From NCBI RefSeq assembly GCF_030689025.1, contig NZ_JAUYWA010000001.1, positions 1 to 64,000 on the forward strand: a stretch of 64,000 bases of DNA, written 5' to 3'. Shown here one piece after another: positions 44,699-52,890 of this stretch. The position numbers and the translations under genes were made by a program. A model generated the notes under the pieces. It had not been told where the DNA came from, did not search any database, and worked only from the letters and a program-made list of their open reading frames with translations. Position 1 is the stretch's first letter; the number at the start of each line of letters is the position of its first letter. This stretch comes from Oceanobacter sp. 1_MG-2023 (GTDB taxonomy: Bacteria > Pseudomonadota > Gammaproteobacteria > Pseudomonadales > Oceanobacteraceae).

Positions 44699-45478
44699 AT
44701 GAAAACAAACCAAGCTGCACAGCCTGCGCACCCTCCCTTGCGCGGTAATCAACCCCACTGCCAGACTTGCTCCCTGAACGCACTGTGTCTGCCACTCTCG
44801 CTCAGTGACACAGATATGGAGCGACTGGACGATATCATTCGCCGTGGCCGACCCATTCAAAAAGGCCAGCTGTTATTCCAGCAAGGGGATGAATTCCAGT
44901 CCGTGTTTGCGGTACGTACCGGTGCCCTGAAAACCTACACCCTGGCCAGTAATGGCGAAGAACAGATCACTGGCTTTCATCTCGCCAGCGAACTGATTGG
45001 TCTGGCCGGTTACGATGCCGGTGATTACCCTCTCACCGCCAAAGCGCTGGAAACCACCACCGTCTGTGAAATTCCGGTTCATCAGCTGGAAAACCTGACC
45101 GACGAACTCCCCGACCTGCGCAAACAGTTGATGCGCACCATGGGCAACGAAATTCGTCACGACCAGAACATGATGTTGCTGTTGAGCAAAAAGAACGCCG
45201 AAGAACGTGTTGCCTCGTTTTTGCTGGATATCTCCAACCGTTACGCTCGACGCGGTTTCAGTGCCACCCACTTCCGCCTGCCCATGTCGCGGGTCGACAT
45301 CAGCAACTACCTTGGCCTCGCGGTAGAAACCATCAGTCGGGTATTCACCCGTTTCCAGAAAAATGCCCTGATCGAAACCCAGAGCAAGGAAATCATCGTT
45401 CTGGACATGAACAGCCTGTATGAAATGGCCGGACTGAACCCACAAATTGAATGTGACGAAAAAACGCCAGCGGAATAA
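44699..45478 (+). CDS. anr: Oxygen-sensing regulator Anr/Fnr
   Basis: A 259-residue Crp/Fnr activator. Cys 21, 24 and 30 (HCQTCSLNALC) and Cys 123 (TVCEIP) are the four 4Fe-4S ligands, at almost the same positions as E. coli FNR. The cAMP-like domain has GEEQITGFHLASELIGLAG, and the helix-turn-helix ISNYLGLAVETISRVFTRFQ contains the recognition residues E, S and R. It activates low-oxygen genes such as ccoNOQP. The frame is open from 44597; the ATG at 44699 gives the family-length N-terminus. It lies between the cco assembly genes and ttcA, as in Pseudomonas. Confidence 0.94.
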   Translation: MKTNQAAQPAHPPLRGNQPHCQTCSLNALCLPLSLSDTDMERLDDIIRRGRPIQKGQLLFQQGDEFQSVFAVRTGALKTYTLASNGEEQITGFHLASELIGLAGYDAGDYPLTAKALETTTVCEIPVHQLENLTDELPDLRKQLMRTMGNEIRHDQNMMLLLSKKNAEERVASFLLDISNRYARRGFSATHFRLPMSRVDISNYLGLAVETISRVFTRFQKNALIETQSKEIIVLDMNSLYEMAGLNPQIECDEKTPAE

Positions 45479-45491
45479 TCCCGCACAGCGT

Positions 45492-45518
45492 GCCGTTACC
45501 CTTCTCAGCGGTAACGGC
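45492..45518. repeat. 9-bp hairpin after anr
   Basis: GCCGTTACC (45492-45500) and GGTAACGGC (45510-45518) with a 9-base loop, followed by A rather than T rightward. It starts 13 bases after the anr stop and probably shapes the 3' end of that message. Confidence 0.6.
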
Positions 45519-45590
45519 AAAAACCCCTTATATCCTTGTTTCTGTGCCCAGTTTCATCCCTGAACCCGCTAACCGGCCACTGCGTTGTTA

Positions 45591-45621
45591 TTGGCTGGCA
45601 ACAGTTACTGACGCCAGCCAA
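45591..45621. repeat. 9-bp hairpin before ttcA
   Basis: TTGGCTGGC (45591-45599) and GCCAGCCAA (45613-45621) are perfect arms with a 13-base spacer, 71 bases before the ttcA ATG. There is no T run. It is probably an operator or a leader structure. Confidence 0.55.
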
Positions 45622-45692
45622 TCTATTCGCTAGAATTTGCCGCCTGATTTTTAGCCAGTGTTCCGCCCCAGAATGCTCAGGAGTTTTCCAGC

Positions 45693-46544
45693 ATGACCGC
45701 CGATGTCATTGATCGCAAAGCACGCACCGAATTCAACAAACTTCATAAACGTTTGCGCCGAAACGTTGGCAAGGCGATTGAAGACTATTGCATGATCGAA
45801 GAAGGTGACCGGATCATGGTATGCCTGTCGGGCGGCAAAGACTCCTACACCATGCTCGATATCCTGATCAGCCTGAAAAAAAGCGCCCCGGTCAACTTTG
45901 AGCTGATTGCCGTCAATATGGACCAGAAACAGCCCGGCTTCCCCGAACACGTGTTACCCGAGTATCTGGGCAAGCTGGATATTCCCTATCATATTGTTGA
46001 AAAAGACACGTACAGCGTGGTCATGGATCTGGTGCCGGAAGGAAAAACCACCTGCGGCCTGTGCTCCCGCCTGCGTCGCGGCACCCTCTACGGCTTTGCT
46101 GAAAAAATTGGTGCCAATAAAATCGCCCTGGGCCATCATCGCGACGACATCATTGAAACCTTATTCCTGAACATGTTTTACGGCGGCAAACTCAAAGCCA
46201 TGCCACCCAAGCTGCTCAGCGACGATAAAAAGCACGTTCTGATCCGCCCACTGGCCTACTGCAAGGAAAAAGACATCCAGGCTTATTCGACCGCCATGGA
46301 GTTCCCAATCATCCCTTGTAACCTGTGTGGCTCCCAGGACAACATGCAGCGCCAGAACATCAAGAATATGCTGACCGAATGGGAAAGGGTACAACCAGGC
46401 CGCAGCGAGAATATCTTTGCTGCCATCTGCAATATCGCCCCCTCCCAGCTCGGCGATCTCAATCTGTTTGATTTTGTCAATTTGCAACAACAACAAGACC
46501 AGACGCACCTGGCCACCCGACTCGATATCGTCACCATCGATTAA
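45693..46544 (+). CDS. ttcA: tRNA 2-thiocytidine(32) synthetase TtcA
   Basis: A 283-residue ATP-dependent tRNA thiolase. The PP-loop is [12 protein letters not shown] (about residues 44-55), the Fe-S Cys pairs are [10 protein letters not shown] and CNLCGSQDN, and [19 protein letters not shown] is the family signature. It modifies C32 of some tRNAs. A clear AGGAG-like site precedes the ATG (CTCAGGAGTTTTCC). Confidence 0.96.
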   Translation: MTADVIDRKARTEFNKLHKRLRRNVGKAIEDYCMIEEGDRIMVCLSGGKDSYTMLDILISLKKSAPVNFELIAVNMDQKQPGFPEHVLPEYLGKLDIPYHIVEKDTYSVVMDLVPEGKTTCGLCSRLRRGTLYGFAEKIGANKIALGHHRDDIIETLFLNMFYGGKLKAMPPKLLSDDKKHVLIRPLAYCKEKDIQAYSTAMEFPIIPCNLCGSQDNMQRQNIKNMLTEWERVQPGRSENIFAAICNIAPSQLGDLNLFDFVNLQQQQDQTHLATRLDIVTID

Positions 46545-46608
46545 AGGCGCGTCCCGGCCCCTGGGCAGCTCCTCACCAGACAGCGCACCCAACCTTCAAG
46601 GGAGAACC

Positions 46609-47088
46609 ATGGATACCAATATCATCACCCCTGAGGGGTATGCAGAGCTGGAGCTGGAGCTGGATTATCTCTGGCGAACTGAACGCCCGGAAGTCACCAA
46701 AAAAGTGACCTGGGCAGCGAGTCTGGGCGACCGTTCTGAAAATGCCGACTATCAGTACAACAAAAAACGGCTGCGAGAGATTGACCGCCGGGTGCGCTAT
46801 CTCAGAAAACGGCTGGACGCTGTACGGGTCAGCGAATACCACCCCAGTCAGGAAGGCAAGGCCTATTTTGGTGCCTGGGTTACCCTGATGGACGAAGAGG
46901 ATAACACCTTGCTTTTCCGTATCGTTGGCCCGGATGAAATCTACGGCAAAAAGCATTATGCCTCTGTTAATGCGCCGGTTGTCAGAGCGTGTCTGGGGAA
47001 GTCCGTCGGTGATGATGTGTTCATCAAAACAGAAGAAGCAACCCGGGAATGGGAAATCACCGCCATTCGTTACGATACCCCGTTATAA
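46609..47088 (+). CDS. greB: Transcript cleavage factor GreB
   Basis: A 159-residue RNA polymerase secondary-channel factor that rescues backtracked complexes. The coiled-coil tip contains ASLGDRSENADYQYNKKRLR (the acidic DRSENADY residues reach the active site) and the C-terminal FKBP-like domain has FRIVGPDEI. RPEVTKKVTWAASLGD distinguishes GreB from GreA. It starts at the ATG after AAGGGAGA; the upstream open frame overlaps ttcA and is rejected. It lies 64 bases after ttcA and may be cotranscribed. Confidence 0.96.
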   Translation: MDTNIITPEGYAELELELDYLWRTERPEVTKKVTWAASLGDRSENADYQYNKKRLREIDRRVRYLRKRLDAVRVSEYHPSQEGKAYFGAWVTLMDEEDNTLLFRIVGPDEIYGKKHYASVNAPVVRACLGKSVGDDVFIKTEEATREWEITAIRYDTPL

Positions 47089-47149
47089 CAAGAGACGAGG
47101 TTGACCGCTGTTCTGATCCAGAAACCGGCTGGAAGCTGGAATCCGTGAG

Positions 47150-49774
47150 TTACACCACAATGGCCTGATGAATCATATGATGGATCATGGCTTTGAGTTT
47201 CGCCGGGCGTACCGGCTTGTTCATCAAACGATAGCCCAGTTCCCGCACTTCCTGTTTCAGCACATTGGTGTAATTGGCCGTAATCATCAGCACCGGCGCA
47301 TCCAGCCCCAGATCGGTACGCATCTGCCGAACCACATCCAGCCCGGTGACGCCATTGTCGAGATGATAATCGGCGAGAATCAAATCAATACCGGCATCCA
47401 GCTCTGGTTGTTGCACCAGCAGTTCTTCGTAACTACGCGCGGTGATCACCTCAAAACCCCAGCCACTGAGCAACACCGCCATGGCCTGACAGATCGATGC
47501 TTCATTATCAATCACCAGCGCCCGGCGTCCCCGAAATTGCTGATTGCCCAACAAGGCCAATCCCGGTGTGGTTGCCTTGCGGGACAGCTGGCGGCGACCA
47601 TAAGGCACCAATACCGAAAAACAGGAGCCAAAGCCAAGTCGGGACTGCACCTTGATCGGATGCCCCAGAATACCGGACATTTTATCCACGATCGCCAACC
47701 CCAAACCCAACCCCTTGTCCCGCGCCGTGTCTTTCTGGCTGCCGCGATTAAACTCAAGGAATATCTCCTCCAGCTTGTCTTCGGCAATCCCCACACCGGA
47801 ATCCCAGACCTGTATTTCCAGCCCTTGTGGACGACGGCGACAGCCGAGAGAAATCTTGCCCTCGCGGGTATAACGCACGGAATTGGTCAGGAAGTTACGC
47901 AGAATACGGGCTAACAACTGTGAGTCGGTCAGGATCACCGCCGAAGTGGCGACAAACTCAAACGCCAGCCCGGAATCCGCTGCCAGCGTACGATATTCAT
48001 TGGCCAGATTCCCCAACAGGTCCCCGGCACTGAAAGCCGTAATATCGGGTTTGACGACCCCGGCATCCAGCTTGGAAATATCCACCAGCGCCGCCAGCAG
48101 ACTTTCGACATCTTCGAGTGAATAATTCAGCGAAAACACCAGTTGCCGGGTACGCTCATCCAGATTGTGTTCCATCAAGGAAGCACAAAACAGCCGCGCA
48201 GCATTCATCGGCTGCAACAGGTCATGGCTGGCCGCGGCAAGGAATTTGGTTTTGCTGTGGTTGGCTTTTTCGGCTTCCTGCTTGGCATCCCGCAAGCGAT
48301 GCTCCATTTGCACCCGCTCTTCGATCTCCTGCAGCAGCTGGCCATTCAGCTCCGTCAGCTCCTTGGTGCGGTCTTCGACCCGTTGCTCCAGATGTTGATA
48401 GGCCTGGGTCAGTGCCTCGGAAGTCCGGCGGATTTCAGTAATATCCTGAATCAGCACATAAAACCCCTGCACCTCTCCCTGACTGTCGATTTCCGGCACA
48501 TAGTTTTTGACCACATGGCGGATTTCGCCATCTGGAGCGGGATCGGTGATTTCAAAATTCACACTGCGCCCACTGAGCGCCCGTTCGATATAAGGCCGCA
48601 AGCGCCGCATCTGCTCCGGCTGGATAATCTCTTCCATGCGGCGGCCGAGGATATCTTCGCGCTCATAACCGTACCAGGTTTCATAGGCACGGTTGGAAAA
48701 CATAATACTGAGGTTCTTGTCGACATACCCGATCAGCGCCGGCACGGTATCGGTGATGACCCGGATACGTTGTTCACTCTCGGCCAAGGCTCTTACCGCC
48801 CGGCTGCGTTCGGTGATATCGGTATAGGTATTGACGAACTCACCATCGGGCATCGGATGGGTACGGATTTCCAGCACCCGGCCATCCGACAACACCTGCT
48901 CCAGCTGCAGGCAAGGCCTGCCCTGCCCGTCTTTTGACAAGGGGTTGAGGTCATCCACTTCGGTCAGCTGCATCATGCCAGAGAAACTGAAGCCGGACTC
49001 CAGCACCGCCTTGCTTAACCCGGTCAGTTCGGCAAAGCGGTGATTCCAGGTTTCCAGGTGCTGGGCCTGATTGACCAGCACCACCCCCTGCGAAAGGTTA
49101 TCGAGGGTATTTTGCAGGGTACGGGACTTGGTCGCCAACGCCCGTTCGCGCAACGCCCGTTCATTTTCGATCAGCGCGCTGATGTCCTTGTACAACACCA
49201 CCAGACCGCCATCCCGTGTCGGCCGTTCACTGACATGCACCCAGGCACCGCTACGCATATGGAAGACCTTGCCATCCCCCGGCAAGGCACCATAACCGGT
49301 GCTGACCGCTTCACCATAATAACGGTCAATCAAGCGGTAGTGCTGCGACAGTTTATGGATCTGCTGCTGTTCCATACCGGGGGAAATTTCAATACCGGAG
49401 CATTGCCAGAACTGGTTGAAACGGGAGTTAGCCAGCACCAGCTTGCGGTCGGCATCGTACAGCACAAAGGCATCGGAAATGCTTTCAATCGCTTGTCGTA
49501 ACAGATCGTGGGCATTGGTGGCGGCGGCATTGGCCCGTACCAGCTCGACGTTGGTACTTTTAAGGCTGTGCATCGCTTCATTCAGCGCCTCGGTACGTTC
49601 ACGTACCTGCTCCGCCAGATAGACCGAATGCTTGAAGTTATCGTAGGCACCGTCAGAATTCTCTGGCCCGGCTTCAACCCGGTGCATCAGCGCCTGATTG
49701 ATTTTTTCCAGCCGCTGGTTTTTGTCTTCAAGTTCGGCCAGGCGCCGCTTGAGTTCATCGACCTCTGCACTCAA
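47150..49774 (-). CDS. nahK: NahK/ErcS-family hybrid sensor kinase
   Basis: An 874-residue cytoplasmic hybrid kinase. An N-terminal coiled coil is followed by three PAS domains (about 115-215, 225-330 and 340-455; the third has GYVDKNLSIMFSNRAYETWYG), another coiled coil, HisKA with His 517 in LAAASHDLLQPMNAARL, an HATPase (DKGLGLGLAIVDKM), and a receiver with Asp 802 in LADYHLD. In P. aeruginosa NahK (PA1976) is inhibited by the heme protein NosP and signals through HptB to biofilm control. Here it overlaps the NosP-like gene by ATGA, the same arrangement. It is closely similar to the ErcS-like kinase at 57.6-59.4 kb. Confidence 0.88.
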   Translation of the reverse strand: MSAEVDELKRRLAELEDKNQRLEKINQALMHRVEAGPENSDGAYDNFKHSVYLAEQVRERTEALNEAMHSLKSTNVELVRANAAATNAHDLLRQAIESISDAFVLYDADRKLVLANSRFNQFWQCSGIEISPGMEQQQIHKLSQHYRLIDRYYGEAVSTGYGALPGDGKVFHMRSGAWVHVSERPTRDGGLVVLYKDISALIENERALRERALATKSRTLQNTLDNLSQGVVLVNQAQHLETWNHRFAELTGLSKAVLESGFSFSGMMQLTEVDDLNPLSKDGQGRPCLQLEQVLSDGRVLEIRTHPMPDGEFVNTYTDITERSRAVRALAESEQRIRVITDTVPALIGYVDKNLSIMFSNRAYETWYGYEREDILGRRMEEIIQPEQMRRLRPYIERALSGRSVNFEITDPAPDGEIRHVVKNYVPEIDSQGEVQGFYVLIQDITEIRRTSEALTQAYQHLEQRVEDRTKELTELNGQLLQEIEERVQMEHRLRDAKQEAEKANHSKTKFLAAASHDLLQPMNAARLFCASLMEHNLDERTRQLVFSLNYSLEDVESLLAALVDISKLDAGVVKPDITAFSAGDLLGNLANEYRTLAADSGLAFEFVATSAVILTDSQLLARILRNFLTNSVRYTREGKISLGCRRRPQGLEIQVWDSGVGIAEDKLEEIFLEFNRGSQKDTARDKGLGLGLAIVDKMSGILGHPIKVQSRLGFGSCFSVLVPYGRRQLSRKATTPGLALLGNQQFRGRRALVIDNEASICQAMAVLLSGWGFEVITARSYEELLVQQPELDAGIDLILADYHLDNGVTGLDVVRQMRTDLGLDAPVLMITANYTNVLKQEVRELGYRLMNKPVRPAKLKAMIHHMIHQAIVV

Positions 49775-50940
49775 TAGTCATTTCCTCCCAGTGCCACACC
49801 GGTGAACGTCTGGTTCAAATGCATGCCGTTAAACTGTTCCCCATAGGTGTTAAAACCAATCACCTTATGGTGCGCAAACATGGTGGACGCGGTCTCAAGC
49901 AAGCCAAGATGCTGCAGCTCCAGCCGCCGAAAAATACAATCATAGCCCAGGATCAACTGCGGCGTGCCGATGCGCTGGCTGATGTCGTCGAATAAACCAT
50001 CCAGCTGCGCCAGCATGTCATCTGACCGTGAACACGTCAGTACAATGCCAGTATCCACCGCACAATAAAAAGACAGGCTGTTGTCCGGGTTCACTTTCTG
50101 AATGGCGCGGGGGTAATAGCGCTCACCGATTTTTACCGACAAGGGGTTCAGGGCAAATATTTGCGGATTCAAAGTCTCCAGCGGAATATTCAATACCCGG
50201 GCGTATTCCAGGGCAGCGGGTTCGGCGTTGATCTCAAATACCCGCCGTTCCAGTGGATCGGCATTGGTCACCACCAGCTTGTCATCGGTCGGCAGCAGAT
50301 GATGAATACTGAAGGCCTCAAAATCAAAGGCGGTATTCACCAGTAACAGAATGGCGGCGTTGGTATGGAAACGGCCGTCATAATACACATGGGTTTTGTT
50401 ATGGCACATATCATCGGCCGCCGACCCTCCCAGCAAGGGAATACTGCCGAGGTGTGCGTTCAGCAAACGCAGCAAGCGCTCTTCTTCTACCGACAGCCCG
50501 TCCAGCAAGGTCAGGGCAAAGGTATTGCCCTTGATGGGCGCAACCTGCTGCTCACGGCAGTGGTCGAGCATCTGGTGAATCAGCCCCTGGGCATCAGCAA
50601 AGCTGAAGCGTGCCAGATCGGACATCAGGGCCGACTGGATCGCAAACGATGAAGCCGGAAATCCAATCGCGGTAATACTGCCGCTGCAATACCCCAGCGG
50701 CGAGATTTCTCCGGCGGTGGTACAGCCCACCAGGTTAACACCGGAAAAACAATCGCCCAGCGCCTTGGCCAGGGCTTCAAAGTCAAAATCGTTGGAGCAG
50801 AAAAACACCACCTGACTCAGCTCGATACCCGCCAGTTCCTGCAATAACTCTTGCGCGGCAACCTCTGGATCCTGGCTGGCTGAACAGGCTGTTTTTATGC
50901 CATCGTACTGTTTGGGTTGTAATGCCAGCATCGTTTCCAT
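49771..50940 (-). CDS. nosP: FIST-domain sensor protein, NosP-like
   Basis: A 389-residue protein with FIST-N (GVNLVGCTTAGEISPLGYC, residues about 68-90) and FIST-C (IGFNTYGEQFNGMHLNQTFTGVAL at the end) domains. In Pseudomonas a FIST protein encoded immediately before nahK is the nitric-oxide-sensing hemoprotein NosP. The gene order, ATGA overlap and family all agree; which His binds heme cannot be stated from the sequence. FIST proteins otherwise bind small ligands such as amino acids, which is the alternative. Confidence 0.82.
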   Translation of the reverse strand: METMLALQPKQYDGIKTACSASQDPEVAAQELLQELAGIELSQVVFFCSNDFDFEALAKALGDCFSGVNLVGCTTAGEISPLGYCSGSITAIGFPASSFAIQSALMSDLARFSFADAQGLIHQMLDHCREQQVAPIKGNTFALTLLDGLSVEEERLLRLLNAHLGSIPLLGGSAADDMCHNKTHVYYDGRFHTNAAILLLVNTAFDFEAFSIHHLLPTDDKLVVTNADPLERRVFEINAEPAALEYARVLNIPLETLNPQIFALNPLSVKIGERYYPRAIQKVNPDNSLSFYCAVDTGIVLTCSRSDDMLAQLDGLFDDISQRIGTPQLILGYDCIFRRLELQHLGLLETASTMFAHHKVIGFNTYGEQFNGMHLNQTFTGVALGGNDY

Positions 50941-51141
50941 CTTCCTGCCTCCACACCACTCAGGATATTCTTTCCATAGCGCATGAGTTTACTTAACCGC
51001 AAAGGGCAGGAACATGCTACTTCCGACCCGGTGCTTCCTCTGCTGGCACATTCGTTTGGCTGAGTTCACGACTCTGCCCCGATTCACCAGCCCTTGCCAT
51101 TCAATACTGCCGGACATACTTCATCTGAAAGTACGTCATTT

Positions 51142-51210
51142 ATAACCGTTTTGTTTATAGTCGTTTGTGCATAAGCCGTTTTTTATAGTCGTTTTTTACA
51201 GTCGTTTTAT
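51142..51210. repeat. Five degenerate 13-15-bp AT-rich direct repeats
   Basis: Units of the form ATAgYCGTTTTtt run at 51142, 51157, 51171, 51185 and 51198. They share ATA and CGTTT and vary in the middle, so they are old duplications or a multi-site operator. They lie about 200-270 bases upstream of nosP. Confidence 0.75.
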
Positions 51211-51219
51211 CGCCAGCGG

Positions 51220-51243
51220 CCACTAAACCAGCCACTAAACCAG
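51220..51243. repeat. 12-bp tandem duplication
   Basis: CCACTAAACCAG occurs twice without spacer (51220-51231 and 51232-51243), directly between the CGTTTT repeats and the porin terminator. Confidence 0.85.
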
Positions 51244-51247
51244 CGAC

Positions 51248-51276
51248 AAAAAAGGGACAGCCGTAGCCGTCCCTTG
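51248..51276 (-). terminator. Intrinsic terminator of the porin gene
   Basis: Read leftward, AGGGAC and GTCCCT arms with an internal GGCT-rich loop are followed by six T. It starts about 36 bases after the porin stop codon. Confidence 0.85.
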
Positions 51277-51312
51277 TTCCGATTTTTCAGGCAGTGCTTA
51301 TCTATAAAACAC

Positions 51313-52413
51313 TCAGAAAGTAACAACCGCGCCCAGTGCGACGGTTGTTGTATCCGCCGTAGCGGTCTCGGCTTTATCCCATTCGCCCACCAGCGTCAGA
51401 TTGCTGTTGATGGAATGGAAAACGGCCAGGGTTTTGTTCTCCAGATCCAGATCAGAACCACCGTCGGTAGTGCCGCCGTCGTTCTTGCCCCTGGACACCA
51501 CAAAGCGGTTATCACCGTGGGTATAGGATGCTTGCAACAAGGTGCCATCCACTTCTGCGCCATCAGAGGTAACCAGATTACTCAGACCCGCCGCGCCAAC
51601 GCCTTCAGCGGTAAAGCCGGAAGCAGTCAGGGCCAGCCCCGCCACCTTGACATTCAGACCGTAAGACACGCCGCTGGAAGTCAGTTTGGTACCGGCTTCT
51701 TTCGATTCCTGGTTCATATAACCCACCCAGGCTTTGGCGGTAGCGCCATCAAAGTCCATATCGTAGGTTGCTTCGGCTTCGATACGGGGACGGCTTTCTT
51801 CCGATGCCGTTGAACGCTTGGCCGGGTCCATCAGACCCACAGCCAGGTTAAAGCCTCCCATGGCCGGCATGCGGTAGGTAATCTGGGAGTTCGGGAAAGG
51901 ATACAGATAGCCGGTACCAATATTACCGAAAGATACGTTGTTGCCATCGTCAGTGGTGGTGATGGTCTGACCAAAGCCCAGCAACATTTCATCGCCAAAA
52001 ATATTGGCGCGGTTAAACAGTGCGAAATCCTTACCCATCAGAATCTGGCCAAAATCACCATCGACTGTGGCATAGAACTGCCGCACATCAATCATGGAAT
52101 CGGTCAGATTGGAGTTACCATCGTTGATGGTGACCCAGAAAGAAGAACGGCCGCCCATGGTCAGGCCATCCACTTCTTTACTGAAATTAAAACCGATCAC
52201 ATTGGGTAAAAAGCCCATTTTGACACGGGACTGGGATACATCATTGGTACCGTCAGCACTGCTATCACTGTTGACATAAAAGGTATTGAACAAACCATCC
52301 ACAGAAAAGGTGGTCGCCTCCTGGTCGTACAGCGTGATAGCGGCAGACGCCTGTGCGCTGATAGCTACCGCCGCTGCCATTGGCAGCAACTTGAAGATTT
52401 TATTATTTTTCAT
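51313..52413 (-). CDS. Gram-negative outer-membrane porin
   Basis: A 366-residue general porin. It has a signal peptide (MAAAVAISAQASA), alternating polar/apolar beta strands throughout, a loop-3-like acidic stretch, and the terminal Phe (ALGAVVTF) recognised by the BAM complex. Asn/Asp/Gly-rich loops are prominent. Substrate specificity cannot be read from the sequence, though the location between nosP-nahK and the NosR-like/erc genes could mean co-regulation with alcohol metabolism. A terminator-like hairpin lies in its leader (52495-52534). Confidence 0.88.
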   Translation of the reverse strand: MKNNKIFKLLPMAAAVAISAQASAAITLYDQEATTFSVDGLFNTFYVNSDSSADGTNDVSQSRVKMGFLPNVIGFNFSKEVDGLTMGGRSSFWVTINDGNSNLTDSMIDVRQFYATVDGDFGQILMGKDFALFNRANIFGDEMLLGFGQTITTTDDGNNVSFGNIGTGYLYPFPNSQITYRMPAMGGFNLAVGLMDPAKRSTASEESRPRIEAEATYDMDFDGATAKAWVGYMNQESKEAGTKLTSSGVSYGLNVKVAGLALTASGFTAEGVGAAGLSNLVTSDGAEVDGTLLQASYTHGDNRFVVSRGKNDGGTTDGGSDLDLENKTLAVFHSINSNLTLVGEWDKAETATADTTTVALGAVVTF

Positions 52414-52890
52414 TTTGTATGGCCCTGATAGTGTTGTTTTTGTCGTACAGGGTCAGGGTCCTGCGTTTTCTGCGGCGCTGTTGGCTACCGTACAGAAAAA
52501 AGATGGTTCAGGCCGGTCAGGCCCGAACCATCTTAAACAGGAACACTCTGAAGCGGTGCAGGACTCTCGCCCTGAACAACGTTGGCCACTATCCGTTGTC
52601 TGTATCGTTACCGCTATCATCCCTTTAACGACAATCACGCCCTCTTTGGTTGCACTTCATTGGTGCACAGAAATCCCGATTCTAAAGTCGCGACACCTAA
52701 AACCTTAGTATTAGAAATACGCCGCGCCGCGACCCAGCGCGTAGGCCATGGTGCCCTCGTTCCACACCATATGCCCCACGCCATATAAGGCTTTAGTAGG
52801 TCATTATCAGGCCCCAAAGAAGCATTGAGCCTGTCGCCCTGCTGCCTAGGATGGGGGGATTGTCATAAAAATAATAATCGAGGAATTCTT
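52414..52890. other. 477-bp divergent interval, porin / NosR-like
   Basis: Beyond the hairpin at 52495-52534 no gene is supported. The open leftward frame at 52635-52817 has weak protein character. A GC-rich patch (CGCCGCGCCGCG near 52721) is flanked by a TTAGTATTAGAAATA segment. The rightward promoter of the NosR-like gene must lie here. Confidence 0.5.
52495..52534 (-). terminator. Terminator-like hairpin upstream of the porin gene
   Basis: Read leftward, a perfect 10-bp stem AAGATGGTTC / GAACCATCTT (52525-52534 and 52500-52509), with a GC-rich 15-base inner part that can pair further, is followed by six T. It lies 82 bases upstream of the porin ATG on the same strand, so it is either an attenuator in the porin leader or the end of a separate short transcript. 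Confidence 0.75.

Larger units (their letters stand above)
50941..51312. other. 372-bp interval between nosP and porin genes
   Basis: This holds the leftward promoter of nosP-nahK and the terminator of the porin gene. Between them lie a run of five degenerate CGTTTT-containing units and a 12-bp tandem duplication, listed separately. No gene is seen. Confidence 0.55.
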
